Source of the DNA: Syntrophomonadaceae bacterium
Lineage (GTDB): Bacteria; Bacillota; Dethiobacteria; DTU022
Direction of reading: 5' to 3'
DNA length: 15,294 nucleotides
NCBI GenBank assembly: GCA_007126465.1
Contig: SLBE01000141.1
Coordinates: 1 to 15,294, forward strand
Below the pieces are notes generated by a model. The model worked only from the letters and a program-made list of their open reading frames with translations. It was not told the DNA's origin and searched no databases. The position numbers were made by a program, and so were the translations under genes. Within the stretch, counting starts at the first letter, position 1; each line of letters begins with the position of its first letter. Positions 1 to 5,681 of the stretch are shown here, piece after piece.

Positions 1-32
1 ACTAATGATTAACTTTATAAGGGGATGATTTG

Positions 33-794
33 ATGGCCAAGGTATTTGCAGTTGCTAACCAGAAGGGAGGCGTAGGTAAAACTACGACAGCAATTAATTT
101 AAGCGCATCCCTGGCAAAACTCGAGGCAAAAACTCTATTAATAGACATCGATCCGCAGGGAAATGCAACAAGCGGCCTGGGACTTTCTAAAAAAGAGATA
201 AAGGAATGTATTTATAATGCACTGATTGAGGATGCTCCTTTAGAAAACATAATACTGCCATCACGCTGGCAAAACCTGGACATTGTTCCGGCAACAATCC
301 AGCTTGCAGGCGCCGAAATTGAACTGGTATCGCTGGTTTCACGTGAGGAAAAGCTAAAAAAAGCCCTTGTGCCGATATCGGAAAGATATGATTATATTGT
401 TATAGACTGTCCACCATCCCTGGGACTTTTAACTTTAAACGCAATGAATGCTTCCCACGGAGTTATCATCCCAATACAATGCGAATATTACGCCCTGGAA
501 GGCTTAGGGCAGCTAATGAACACGATTAACCTGGTTCGAAAACACTTAAATGAGGACTTAATAATAGAAGGAGTGGTTCTGACTATGTACGATACTCGCA
601 CAAATCTTTCAGAACAGGTTGCAGAGGAAGTCAGGAGCTACTTTAAGCAATATGTGTATCAAACAGTAATACCGAGAAATGTCCGTTTAAGCGAGGCGCC
701 CAGTTACGGAAAACACATTTTGGAATATGACCCTCGCAGCAGGGGTGCCGAGCTGCATCTTTCTTTAGCGAGGGAGGTTTTGAAAGATGAGTGA
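33..794 (+). CDS. parA: ParA/Soj chromosome-partitioning ATPase
   Basis: A ParA/MinD-family ATPase of 253 aa that works with ParB and parS to segregate the replication origin; in Bacillus its homologue Soj also regulates DnaA. The deviant Walker A motif KGGVGKTT is at residues 11-18, followed by the switch motif DIDPQGN near residue 40 and Walker B VIDCPPS near residue 124. The length is that of chromosomal ParA without an N-terminal DNA-binding extension. I chose the ATG at 33 because GGGG at 21-24 lies 8 nt upstream; the TTG directly before it (30) would only add one residue. The stop codon overlaps the start of parB by 8 nt, so translation is probably coupled. Isoleucine ATA codons are frequent, unlike in genes further downstream. 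Confidence 0.97.
   Translation: MAKVFAVANQKGGVGKTTTAINLSASLAKLEAKTLLIDIDPQGNATSGLGLSKKEIKECIYNALIEDAPLENIILPSRWQNLDIVPATIQLAGAEIELVSLVSREEKLKKALVPISERYDYIVIDCPPSLGLLTLNAMNASHGVIIPIQCEYYALEGLGQLMNTINLVRKHLNEDLIIEGVVLTMYDTRTNLSEQVAEEVRSYFKQYVYQTVIPRNVRLSEAPSYGKHILEYDPRSRGAELHLSLAREVLKDE
335..350. promoter_or_regulatory. Degenerate parS-like site inside parA
   Basis: A 16-bp stretch within parA matches the parS consensus at 12 of 16 positions, including the uninterrupted core TTTCACGTGA. The four mismatches are the outer left base and three bases of the right arm. It may be chance within coding sequence, but B. subtilis also carries a parS inside its partition operon (within spo0J). ParB usually tolerates few mismatches, so binding is uncertain. 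Confidence 0.25.
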
Positions 795-1650
795 GAAAAG
801 AAGACTGGGCAAAGGCCTGGGAGCTTTAATTCCAGATGCAGTATCAACCGCGTCAGAAGCAACGGAAATAAAGCTGGATAAAATTAAACCAAATCCATTT
901 CAGCCACGAAGGACATTTGACGATGAAAAGCTAAGCGAACTTGCATCATCAATAAAAGAGCACGGGGTTATACAGGCAGTAGTAGTTACGCCTAGTGGAA
1001 CAGAAGATCAATATTTGCTGGTTGCAGGAGAAAGAAGATGCAGGGCTGCAAGAATAGCAGGCCTAACTACAGTACCGGCTGTTGTTAAGTCTTTCGACAA
1101 GAGCACAATGTTAGAGATCGCGCTTATAGAAAACTTGCAGCGTGAAGATCTTAATCCTGTTGAAGAGGCAAGGGCCTATAGAAAGCTAATGCAGGAGTAT
1201 AATTACACCCAGGAAGAGCTGTCAAAAAGAATAGGACGAAGCAGGCCTTCAATAGCAAACAGTTTGAGATTGCTTGCTTTGCCAGAAGCGGTTCTTGATT
1301 CGTTAATAATTGGCGAGCTAACACCTGGTCAGGTGCGGCCACTATTAGCTATTGACAACCAGGAAACCCAGCAGGAACTGGCAGCAAGAATCATTGAAGA
1401 AAAACTTTCAGCAAGGGAAGCAGAAAAAATTGTAGATAGAGGAGACAGGGGCAAAACAACCAGGAAATCATCGAAAAACGAAACAGCACTTGACCCTGAA
1501 AGTGAAGAATTACAGCTTCAGATGCAAAGAAACCTTGGCACCAAGGTTAAGCTTAAGCAAAGCAAAAACGGCGGGACAATAGAAATATATTATTATAGCG
1601 ACGAAGACCTGGAAAGGTTAATAGAAAAACTAATACCAGAAGGCCTGTAA
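787..1650 (+). CDS. parB: ParB/Spo0J centromere-binding CTPase
   Basis: ParB-family protein of 287 aa that loads on parS, slides as a CTP-dependent clamp and stimulates ParA. The N-terminus carries the basic LGKGLGALIP segment (residues 7-16), which in this family contacts ParA. The ParB/Srx CTP-binding fold follows, with NPFQPR near residue 37, GERRCRAAR at 81-89 and ENLQREDLNPVEEA near residue 115. A helix-turn-helix (SKRIGRSRPSIANSLRLL) lies near residues 145-162, and a C-terminal dimerisation domain ends the protein. AGGGAGG at 771-777 lies 9 nt before the ATG. Overlap with parA makes an operon, and two perfect parS sites lie within 175 bp of the stop. No noc paralogue is visible in this window. 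Confidence 0.97.
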   Translation: MSEKRRLGKGLGALIPDAVSTASEATEIKLDKIKPNPFQPRRTFDDEKLSELASSIKEHGVIQAVVVTPSGTEDQYLLVAGERRCRAARIAGLTTVPAVVKSFDKSTMLEIALIENLQREDLNPVEEARAYRKLMQEYNYTQEELSKRIGRSRPSIANSLRLLALPEAVLDSLIIGELTPGQVRPLLAIDNQETQQELAARIIEEKLSAREAEKIVDRGDRGKTTRKSSKNETALDPESEELQLQMQRNLGTKVKLKQSKNGGTIEIYYYSDEDLERLIEKLIPEGL

Positions 1651-1669
1651 TGAAAGTGTATTTTTAAAA

Positions 1670-1685
1670 TGTTTCACGTGAAACA
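1670..1685. promoter_or_regulatory. parS site 1 (perfect 16-bp palindrome)
   Basis: TGTTTCACGTGAAACA, an exact match to the bacterial consensus parS bound by ParB/Spo0J, begins 20 nt after the parB stop codon. Symmetry stops at the 16-bp core. Its last bases (AAACA) are also the first bases of the adjacent tandem repeat. Confidence 0.97.
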
Positions 1686-1720
1686 AAGCTCAGTGGTTTC
1701 AAACAAAGCTCCGTGGTTTC
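1681..1720. repeat. Two tandem copies of a 20-bp unit abutting parS
   Basis: Units 1681-1700 and 1701-1720 are identical except at position 12 (A in the first, C in the second). Each unit begins AAACAAAGCTC and ends GTGGTTTC. The first unit shares its first five bases with the right arm of parS site 1, and the unit junction reads GTTTCAAAC, which resembles two parS half-arms joined without the central ACGTG. A third copy is not present; only AAC follows. Function is unknown; it could be a relic of parS duplication or replication slippage. Confidence 0.85.
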
Positions 1721-1806
1721 AACATATACAGGGCTTTCACTATATTAAAATGTAAATGTCGTGCAAAGCCGTTAGGGTCGGGTGGAGCCGGGGCTTTAGG
1801 TTAAAA

Positions 1807-1822
1807 TGTTTCACGTGAAACA
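1807..1822. promoter_or_regulatory. parS site 2 (core of a 30-bp perfect palindrome)
   Basis: A second exact TGTTTCACGTGAAACA lies 121 bp downstream of the first. Here perfect dyad symmetry extends to 30 bp (1800-1829), with GTTAAAA flanking on the left and its complement on the right. Two closely spaced parS copies near parAB are common in Firmicutes; the extended symmetry is beyond what ParB recognition is known to need. Confidence 0.97.
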
Positions 1823-1868
1823 TTTTAACTTCTTGCCCTGGTTAAATGTAATGCTAAAATCGCGTCAA

Positions 1869-1898
1869 TTGGTTTGCTTTGACCGGTTGTGTTATAAT
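1869..1898 (+). promoter_or_regulatory. Extended -10 promoter for the M23-bactofilin genes
   Basis: A perfect TATAAT (1893-1898) is preceded by TG-T, giving an extended -10 element. The best -35 is a weak TTGGTT (1869-1874) with an 18-bp spacer. A nearer TTGACC at 1879-1884 is too close to serve. Transcription would start near 1905 and leave a leader of about 120 nt before the GTG at 2027. Confidence 0.55.
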
Positions 1899-2026
1899 AA
1901 GTTTCAGCTCTATTTCTAATAAGATTGCAGTTGTGCTGATTTGTTAGGAAGAGCTTTATTTTTGACTGGAAAAGCCTTTGTTTTGCTTAGGGCTTGCTAT
2001 ATAAACTTGAAAGGATCGATTTTATA

Positions 2027-3028
2027 GTGTCTTCTGATAATAACAAGCGATGCTTTACGGTAATGATTGTTCCTCACTCAGAAGAGGCAACGTATAGTCT
2101 TCGCATTCCATTATACCTGGTTCAGGCCGCGGTTGTCTTCCTGGTGCTCGGTGTAACCGGTTTTTGTGTCCTTGGTTATGCTTACTTAAAGGCTTCTGCG
2201 GAGGCGAGGGAAGCAGAAACTCTGCGCCAGCTAAGCAGGGCTCAGCAAGAAGAAATAGATACCCTTGCTGTTGAAACTCAAAGAATGATGGAACAAGTTC
2301 ACGCAATTGACGATCTTGTTGAGCTTGTAACAGATAGGCTGGAGTTAGACAAGGGTGAGCTTGAGGATGCCGTGCAGAATCAATCTGCTGAAAATAACAG
2401 TGCCCCTGCATCTGTTTACAATAACCATACGTTTAACGGTAGTCCGCCAACATTGAATCATGCCGGGATTACTGCTGATACTTTGCGTGCTTATGATAGC
2501 AGGTACTCGGGTTCAACCTCTTCAGGTGGAGTTATGGGTAGGGCTGCAGGCAATTTAGCCGTTTTACAGAGTGTTATTCCAGACCATGTAGAAGTGCTGG
2601 ATGTTGTAGGGGACTATATGGACAGGGCTGAGGCAAAGCCTTCGATATGGCCGGCCCGGGGAAGAATTATTTCTGGTTTTGGTGTCCGCAGAATTCCCTA
2701 TGCAAGCAGCGGCTACCAGTTTCATACCGGTGTAGATATTTTAGGTTCACATGGAAGTTCCATTTGGGCTACCGCCTCGGGTGAAGTAGTCTTTGCTTCT
2801 TACCGGGGGAGCTTTGGTAATCTTGTTATAATAGATCACGGATACGGTTATGAAACGCATTATGCTCACCTGTCAGGGTTTGCGGTAAGTGTTGGGGAAG
2901 AAGTTGAAAAAGGCCAAACAATTGGCTATATGGGAGCAACCGGTAGAACCACCGGTACTCACCTCCATTACGAAGTTCACCGTAATGGTTCTCCTGTGAA
3001 TCCATCAAGTTACTTGAAAGAGCGCTAG
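2027..3028 (+). CDS. Membrane-anchored M23 (LytM-type) peptidoglycan endopeptidase
   Basis: A 333-aa protein predicted to cut peptidoglycan cross-bridges or stem peptides outside the membrane. A short cytoplasmic start (CFTVMIVPHSEEATYSLRIP, residues 9-28), common in Clostridial M23 proteins, precedes one membrane segment (about 31-54). A coiled-coil-like stretch (about 56-125) and a polar linker follow. The M23 domain fills about residues 205-333, with zinc and catalytic residues intact: H233 and D237 in HTGVD, a histidine in THYAHLS, and HLH at 312-314. I prefer the GTG at 2027, served by GAAAGGA at 2009-2015, over the TTG at 1994, which has no good ribosome-binding site and would add 11 residues. 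A bactofilin gene starts 21 nt after the stop. Confidence 0.9.
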   Translation: MSSDNNKRCFTVMIVPHSEEATYSLRIPLYLVQAAVVFLVLGVTGFCVLGYAYLKASAEAREAETLRQLSRAQQEEIDTLAVETQRMMEQVHAIDDLVELVTDRLELDKGELEDAVQNQSAENNSAPASVYNNHTFNGSPPTLNHAGITADTLRAYDSRYSGSTSSGGVMGRAAGNLAVLQSVIPDHVEVLDVVGDYMDRAEAKPSIWPARGRIISGFGVRRIPYASSGYQFHTGVDILGSHGSSIWATASGEVVFASYRGSFGNLVIIDHGYGYETHYAHLSGFAVSVGEEVEKGQTIGYMGATGRTTGTHLHYEVHRNGSPVNPSSYLKER

Positions 3029-3049
3029 CTCCAAAGGGAGGATGGCAGT

Positions 3050-3541
3050 TTGTTTAAGAAAGGTAGTGTCGAGAAAATGTCAGACAAGGTAGACACAATC
3101 ATTGGCAAGGATACGTTTTTTTCCGGAAACATTAACGGTAAAGGGGTCATCAGGATCGATGGTGAAATTGAGGGCGCGGTGCAAAATAAAGGCGATGTAG
3201 TTATTGGCGAAAACGGAAAAGTTGCTGCTGAGTTAAACGCTCGCAATATAACCATAGCCGGTTTATACGAGGGCACCCTGGAAGCTGAAGGCAAACTCGA
3301 GTTAAAGAAAACAGCAACTGCTATAGGTACTTTTAAGGCCAACGGCCTGATCATTGAAGAGGGCGCGGTCTTAACCGGCAATATGGAAATGAAGCTAAAA
3401 GAGCAGGCCGGAAAAGAGAAAACTGAAGAAAAGCCTTTGCAAAAAAGGGATTGGAGTTATAAGCCATTAGGGGCAGACTCCCCGGGCAAGGGGATGCAGG
3501 CTAATGCTATGTCGGATCAGTCGTTTTCTGAGAAGTCCTAG
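3050..3541 (+). CDS. Bactofilin (polymer-forming cytoskeletal protein)
   Basis: 163 aa. Residues about 15-113 show the repeated Gly/Ile/Val pattern of the bactofilin beta-helix (IRIDGEIEGAVQNKGDVVIGENGKV and similar rungs). Short tails flank it; the C-terminal 50 residues are polar and probably disordered. Bactofilins form nucleotide-independent filaments that position cell-wall enzymes; in Helicobacter and Caulobacter they act with M23 peptidases or other wall enzymes. The adjacent upstream M23 gene (21-nt gap) fits such a pairing, which here is inference. The TTG at 3050 is preferred, with GGGAGG at 3036-3041 eight nt upstream. An internal ATG at 3077 (codon 10) is the alternative. Confidence 0.9.
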   Translation: MFKKGSVEKMSDKVDTIIGKDTFFSGNINGKGVIRIDGEIEGAVQNKGDVVIGENGKVAAELNARNITIAGLYEGTLEAEGKLELKKTATAIGTFKANGLIIEEGAVLTGNMEMKLKEQAGKEKTEEKPLQKRDWSYKPLGADSPGKGMQANAMSDQSFSEKS

Positions 3542-3575
3542 CTCCAGGTGGCCTGTTTTGCATCCATAATTTCAG

Positions 3576-3605
3576 AAAGCACTACTAATTGTAGTGCTTT
3601 ATTTG
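3576..3605 (+). terminator. Intrinsic terminator after the bactofilin gene
   Basis: A perfect 10-bp stem AAAGCACTAC / GTAGTGCTTT encloses a 5-nt loop (3586-3590) and runs into a T-rich stretch at 3598-3605. The stem is moderately AT-rich and the T run is interrupted by one A, so efficiency may be partial. It starts 35 nt after the bactofilin stop. Confidence 0.7.
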
Positions 3606-3729
3606 ATTGTTGTCATCAATCTCTTGTTATGCAATGCGCTTGATTCTGTTTAAATAGCAGGAATTGCTCAAAACAAGAAGAACTAAACAGTTCAGGATAA
3701 ATATTTAAAGCAAGAAGAGAGGTATTGCC

Positions 3730-4377
3730 ATGCTAATTATCTTACTTGGACCGCCGGGAGCAGGCAAAGGTACCCAGGCAGAGAGCATTGTTAAAGATTA
3801 TAGCCTTGTCTATATTTCCACAGGAGATATCTTAAGGGCTGCTGTAAAAGAAGACAAGGAGCTCGGTCGCAAAGCAAAGCATTACATGGATCAGGGTTCG
3901 CTCGTCCCCGATGAACTTGTAGTTGAAATTGTAAAAGACCGCTTAAAAGATCCTGATTGTCAAAACGGAGCGCTCTTTGACGGTTTCCCGCGTACTGTTG
4001 AGCAGGCAAAGTTTCTTGATGAAGCTCTGCCGGAAATTGGATCCATGGTCGACGGTGTTCTATTAATTGAAGTTGATGAAGATGAATTAATCGAACGTTT
4101 AACCGGCAGGAGAGTTTGTTCTAAGTGTAATGCTGTATATCACCTGAAATTCAATCCACCCGAGGTAAGGAATGTCTGCGACCAATGTGGTGGCGACTTA
4201 TATCAGCGTGACGATGACTCCATTGAAACTGTAAAAGAAAGGCTTGAAGTTTATAAAAAGCAGACCGGGCCTCTCATCAGCTTTTACAAAGATAAAAATG
4301 TGCTATACCCGGTAGATGGAAATGAAGATATTAGCAGCGTATATAAGAAGATAAAGGCTGTGCTGGATAAGCTGTAA
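3730..4377 (+). CDS. adk: Adenylate kinase, zinc-LID type
   Basis: Converts ATP and AMP to two ADP in the cytoplasm. The 215-aa length is normal for the long form. The P-loop GPPGAGKGT is at residues 7-15, the AMP-binding region has STGD and GFPRT, and the LID carries C130, C133, C150 and C153, the zinc-binding set of Gram-positive enzymes. The Arg/Asp-rich QRDDDSIETVKERL segment near residue 160 is intact. AAGAGAGG at 3715-3722 supports the ATG. In most bacteria adk lies between secY and map in the ribosomal spc cluster; here it leads a group with DUF951 and ychF, so it is either relocated or a second copy. A perfect 5-bp hairpin (3680-3693) lies upstream, with no clear role. Confidence 0.96.
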   Translation: MLIILLGPPGAGKGTQAESIVKDYSLVYISTGDILRAAVKEDKELGRKAKHYMDQGSLVPDELVVEIVKDRLKDPDCQNGALFDGFPRTVEQAKFLDEALPEIGSMVDGVLLIEVDEDELIERLTGRRVCSKCNAVYHLKFNPPEVRNVCDQCGGDLYQRDDDSIETVKERLEVYKKQTGPLISFYKDKNVLYPVDGNEDISSVYKKIKAVLDKL

Positions 4378-4397
4378 GGAAACGGTGACTGTATATA

Positions 4398-4589
4398 ATG
4401 GTCCAGTATCAGGTTAATCAGCTGGTTGTTATGAAAAAAGGGCATCCCTGTGGTGCGAACTGCTGGCGTATAATCAGGGTTGGCATGGACTTTCGTATCA
4501 AGTGTGAGAAATGTGGCAGAAGTGTATTGATACCGCGCTCTCGTTTTGAGCGCAGGGTTAAGTCTGTTCTTTCGGAGTCAGATGATTAG
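4398..4589 (+). CDS. DUF951 family small zinc-ribbon-like protein
   Basis: 63 aa with the family signature MKKGHPCGANCWRIIRVGMD followed by KCEKCGRSVLIPR. C18, C22 and the CxxC near residues 36-39 could bind zinc, and the C-terminus is basic. The family is widespread in Firmicutes, nearly always near ychF and rpsF, and has no established function; nucleic-acid or ribosome binding is a guess from size, charge and context. GGTGA at 4384-4388, nine nt before the ATG, is a modest ribosome-binding site. Gaps of 20 nt from adk and 16 nt to the next gene suggest one transcript. The cysteine at residue 22 (CGANCW) adds to the HPCG motif that is usually conserved. Confidence 0.9.
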   Translation: MVQYQVNQLVVMKKGHPCGANCWRIIRVGMDFRIKCEKCGRSVLIPRSRFERRVKSVLSESDD

Positions 4590-4605
4590 TGCCGGAGGGT
4601 AAATT

Positions 4606-5667
4606 ATGTCCTGGAGCTGTGGAATCGTTGGACTACCAAATGCAGGCAAATCGACATTATTCAAAGCTCTTACGGCCCTGGATGTAACCATAGAGAATTA
4701 CCCCTTTTCCACTATTGATCCTAACCGTGCTATTGTGCCTATTCCTGACTCACGCTTAGCGGCTCTTGCCGATCTAAGCAATGCAGAAAAAGTTACTCCT
4801 GCAACAATTGAAGTGATCGACGTGGCCGGCCTGGTTAAAGGAGCAAGCCGTGGTGAAGGTCTGGGCAACCAGTTTCTTGGCAACCTGCGTGCTGTAGATT
4901 TGCTGATTCATGTTGTGGCCGGTTTCGGGGATGTCACAACCGGCGAAGAGGATCTGTCCACTCGCCTCGAAACTGTTAACATCGAGTTATGCCTGGCTGA
5001 TCTTGAATCTGTGACCAGGCGTCTTCAAAAGCTGGAACCTCAGCTCAGGCTTGGCGAAAAGGCAGCGCAAAGTGAGGGGCTGTTGTTAAGGCGAGCTGAA
5101 GAGCACCTGAACAAGGGTTTGCCCCTGAGATGCCTCGAGCTAACGGGGCAGGAAAAAGAAACGCTCAGAGAACTTCCGCTGCTTACTCTAAAAGAGATGG
5201 TTTACGTGTTTAACCTGTCGGAAAGCGACCTTGGATCAGTCGATCTGTCCAATTTTCCTCAAGACAGTGTGGTTATACCTTTATGCGCAAGCCTTGAAGC
5301 TGAGCTGGTAGAACTGCCCGAGAATGAGAGAGAAGCTTTTTTAATCGCCTATGGGCTGACTGAAAGTAAAACCCTGGAATTGCTTAAGGAGTGTTACCGG
5401 CTACTTGGCCTGATTACTTTTTATACTATTAAAGGCAACGAGACCAGGGCCTGGGTGGTTCCCGCAAATATTCGGGCAGCGGAAGCAGCAGGCAAAATTC
5501 ATAGCGATATGGAGCAGGGCTTTATTAATGCAGAAGTAGTAAATTGGTTTGATTTAATTGATGCAGGGGGAATCGCCGGTGCCCGTGAAAAAGGCTTAAT
5601 CAGGGTAGAAGGACGTGATTATCCTGTGCAGGATGGCGAGGTTATATTTGTCCGTTTTCGCAGTTAA
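4606..5667 (+). CDS. ychF: YchF/Ola1-family P-loop ATPase, divergent
   Basis: 353 aa, about 10 shorter than typical YchF. G1 is GLPNAGKST (residues 9-17, usually GLPNVGKST), G3 is DVAGLVKGAS (72-81), and the G4 equivalent is N203-L-S-E206, the NxxE form associated with ATP rather than GTP preference. A coiled-coil region lies about 125-175, and the C-terminal TGS/DUF933 domain spans about 265-351, with RAWVV, AAGKIHSD, GFINAEV and YPVQDGEV. Position 35 is Ser in NYPFSTIDPN, where E. coli YchF has the redox-sensitive Cys35. The family's conserved block after HVV (RCFED...H...DP) is absent. The family associates with ribosomes and stress responses. GGAGGG at 4594-4599 supports the start. It may be the sole YchF or a paralogue. 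Confidence 0.88.
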   Translation: MSWSCGIVGLPNAGKSTLFKALTALDVTIENYPFSTIDPNRAIVPIPDSRLAALADLSNAEKVTPATIEVIDVAGLVKGASRGEGLGNQFLGNLRAVDLLIHVVAGFGDVTTGEEDLSTRLETVNIELCLADLESVTRRLQKLEPQLRLGEKAAQSEGLLLRRAEEHLNKGLPLRCLELTGQEKETLRELPLLTLKEMVYVFNLSESDLGSVDLSNFPQDSVVIPLCASLEAELVELPENEREAFLIAYGLTESKTLELLKECYRLLGLITFYTIKGNETRAWVVPANIRAAEAAGKIHSDMEQGFINAEVVNWFDLIDAGGIAGAREKGLIRVEGRDYPVQDGEVIFVRFRS

Positions 5668-5681
5668 ATCGGGGGATGATA

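Larger units (their letters stand above)
1651..2026. other. Gene-free region downstream of parB with parS sites and promoter
   Basis: This 376-nt gap has no credible ORF. It holds two parS sites (1670-1685 and 1807-1822), a 20-bp tandem repeat (1681-1720), and a GC-rich block at 1765-1797 that can fold with AAAGCC pairing to GGCTTT but lacks a T tract, so it is not a convincing terminator. It also holds an extended -10 promoter (1869-1898) for the M23-bactofilin genes. After the inferred transcription start near 1905, AGCTCT (1906-1911) can pair with AGAGCT (1950-1955), which is followed by TTATTTTT. The 38-nt loop makes this only a weak attenuator candidate. Confidence 0.7.

Noticed and set aside
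1151..1342. Reverse-strand ORF of 63 codons within parB
   Set aside because: It lies wholly inside a clear ParB coding sequence, resembles no family I know and has no ribosome-binding site; it is a shadow frame.
1765..1797. AAAGCC/GGCTTT hairpin as a terminator for parAB
   Set aside because: Only 6 bp of stem with a 21-nt loop and no T run; I cannot call it a terminator.
1651..2026. Replication origin or DnaA-box cluster
   Set aside because: No convincing TTATNCACA boxes or AT-rich unwinding repeats were seen; parS sites alone do not mark oriC.
2055..2411. Reverse-strand ORF of 118 codons inside the first M23 gene
   Set aside because: Antisense to a conserved protein; the composition (many Gln, Pro, Leu) is typical of shadow frames.
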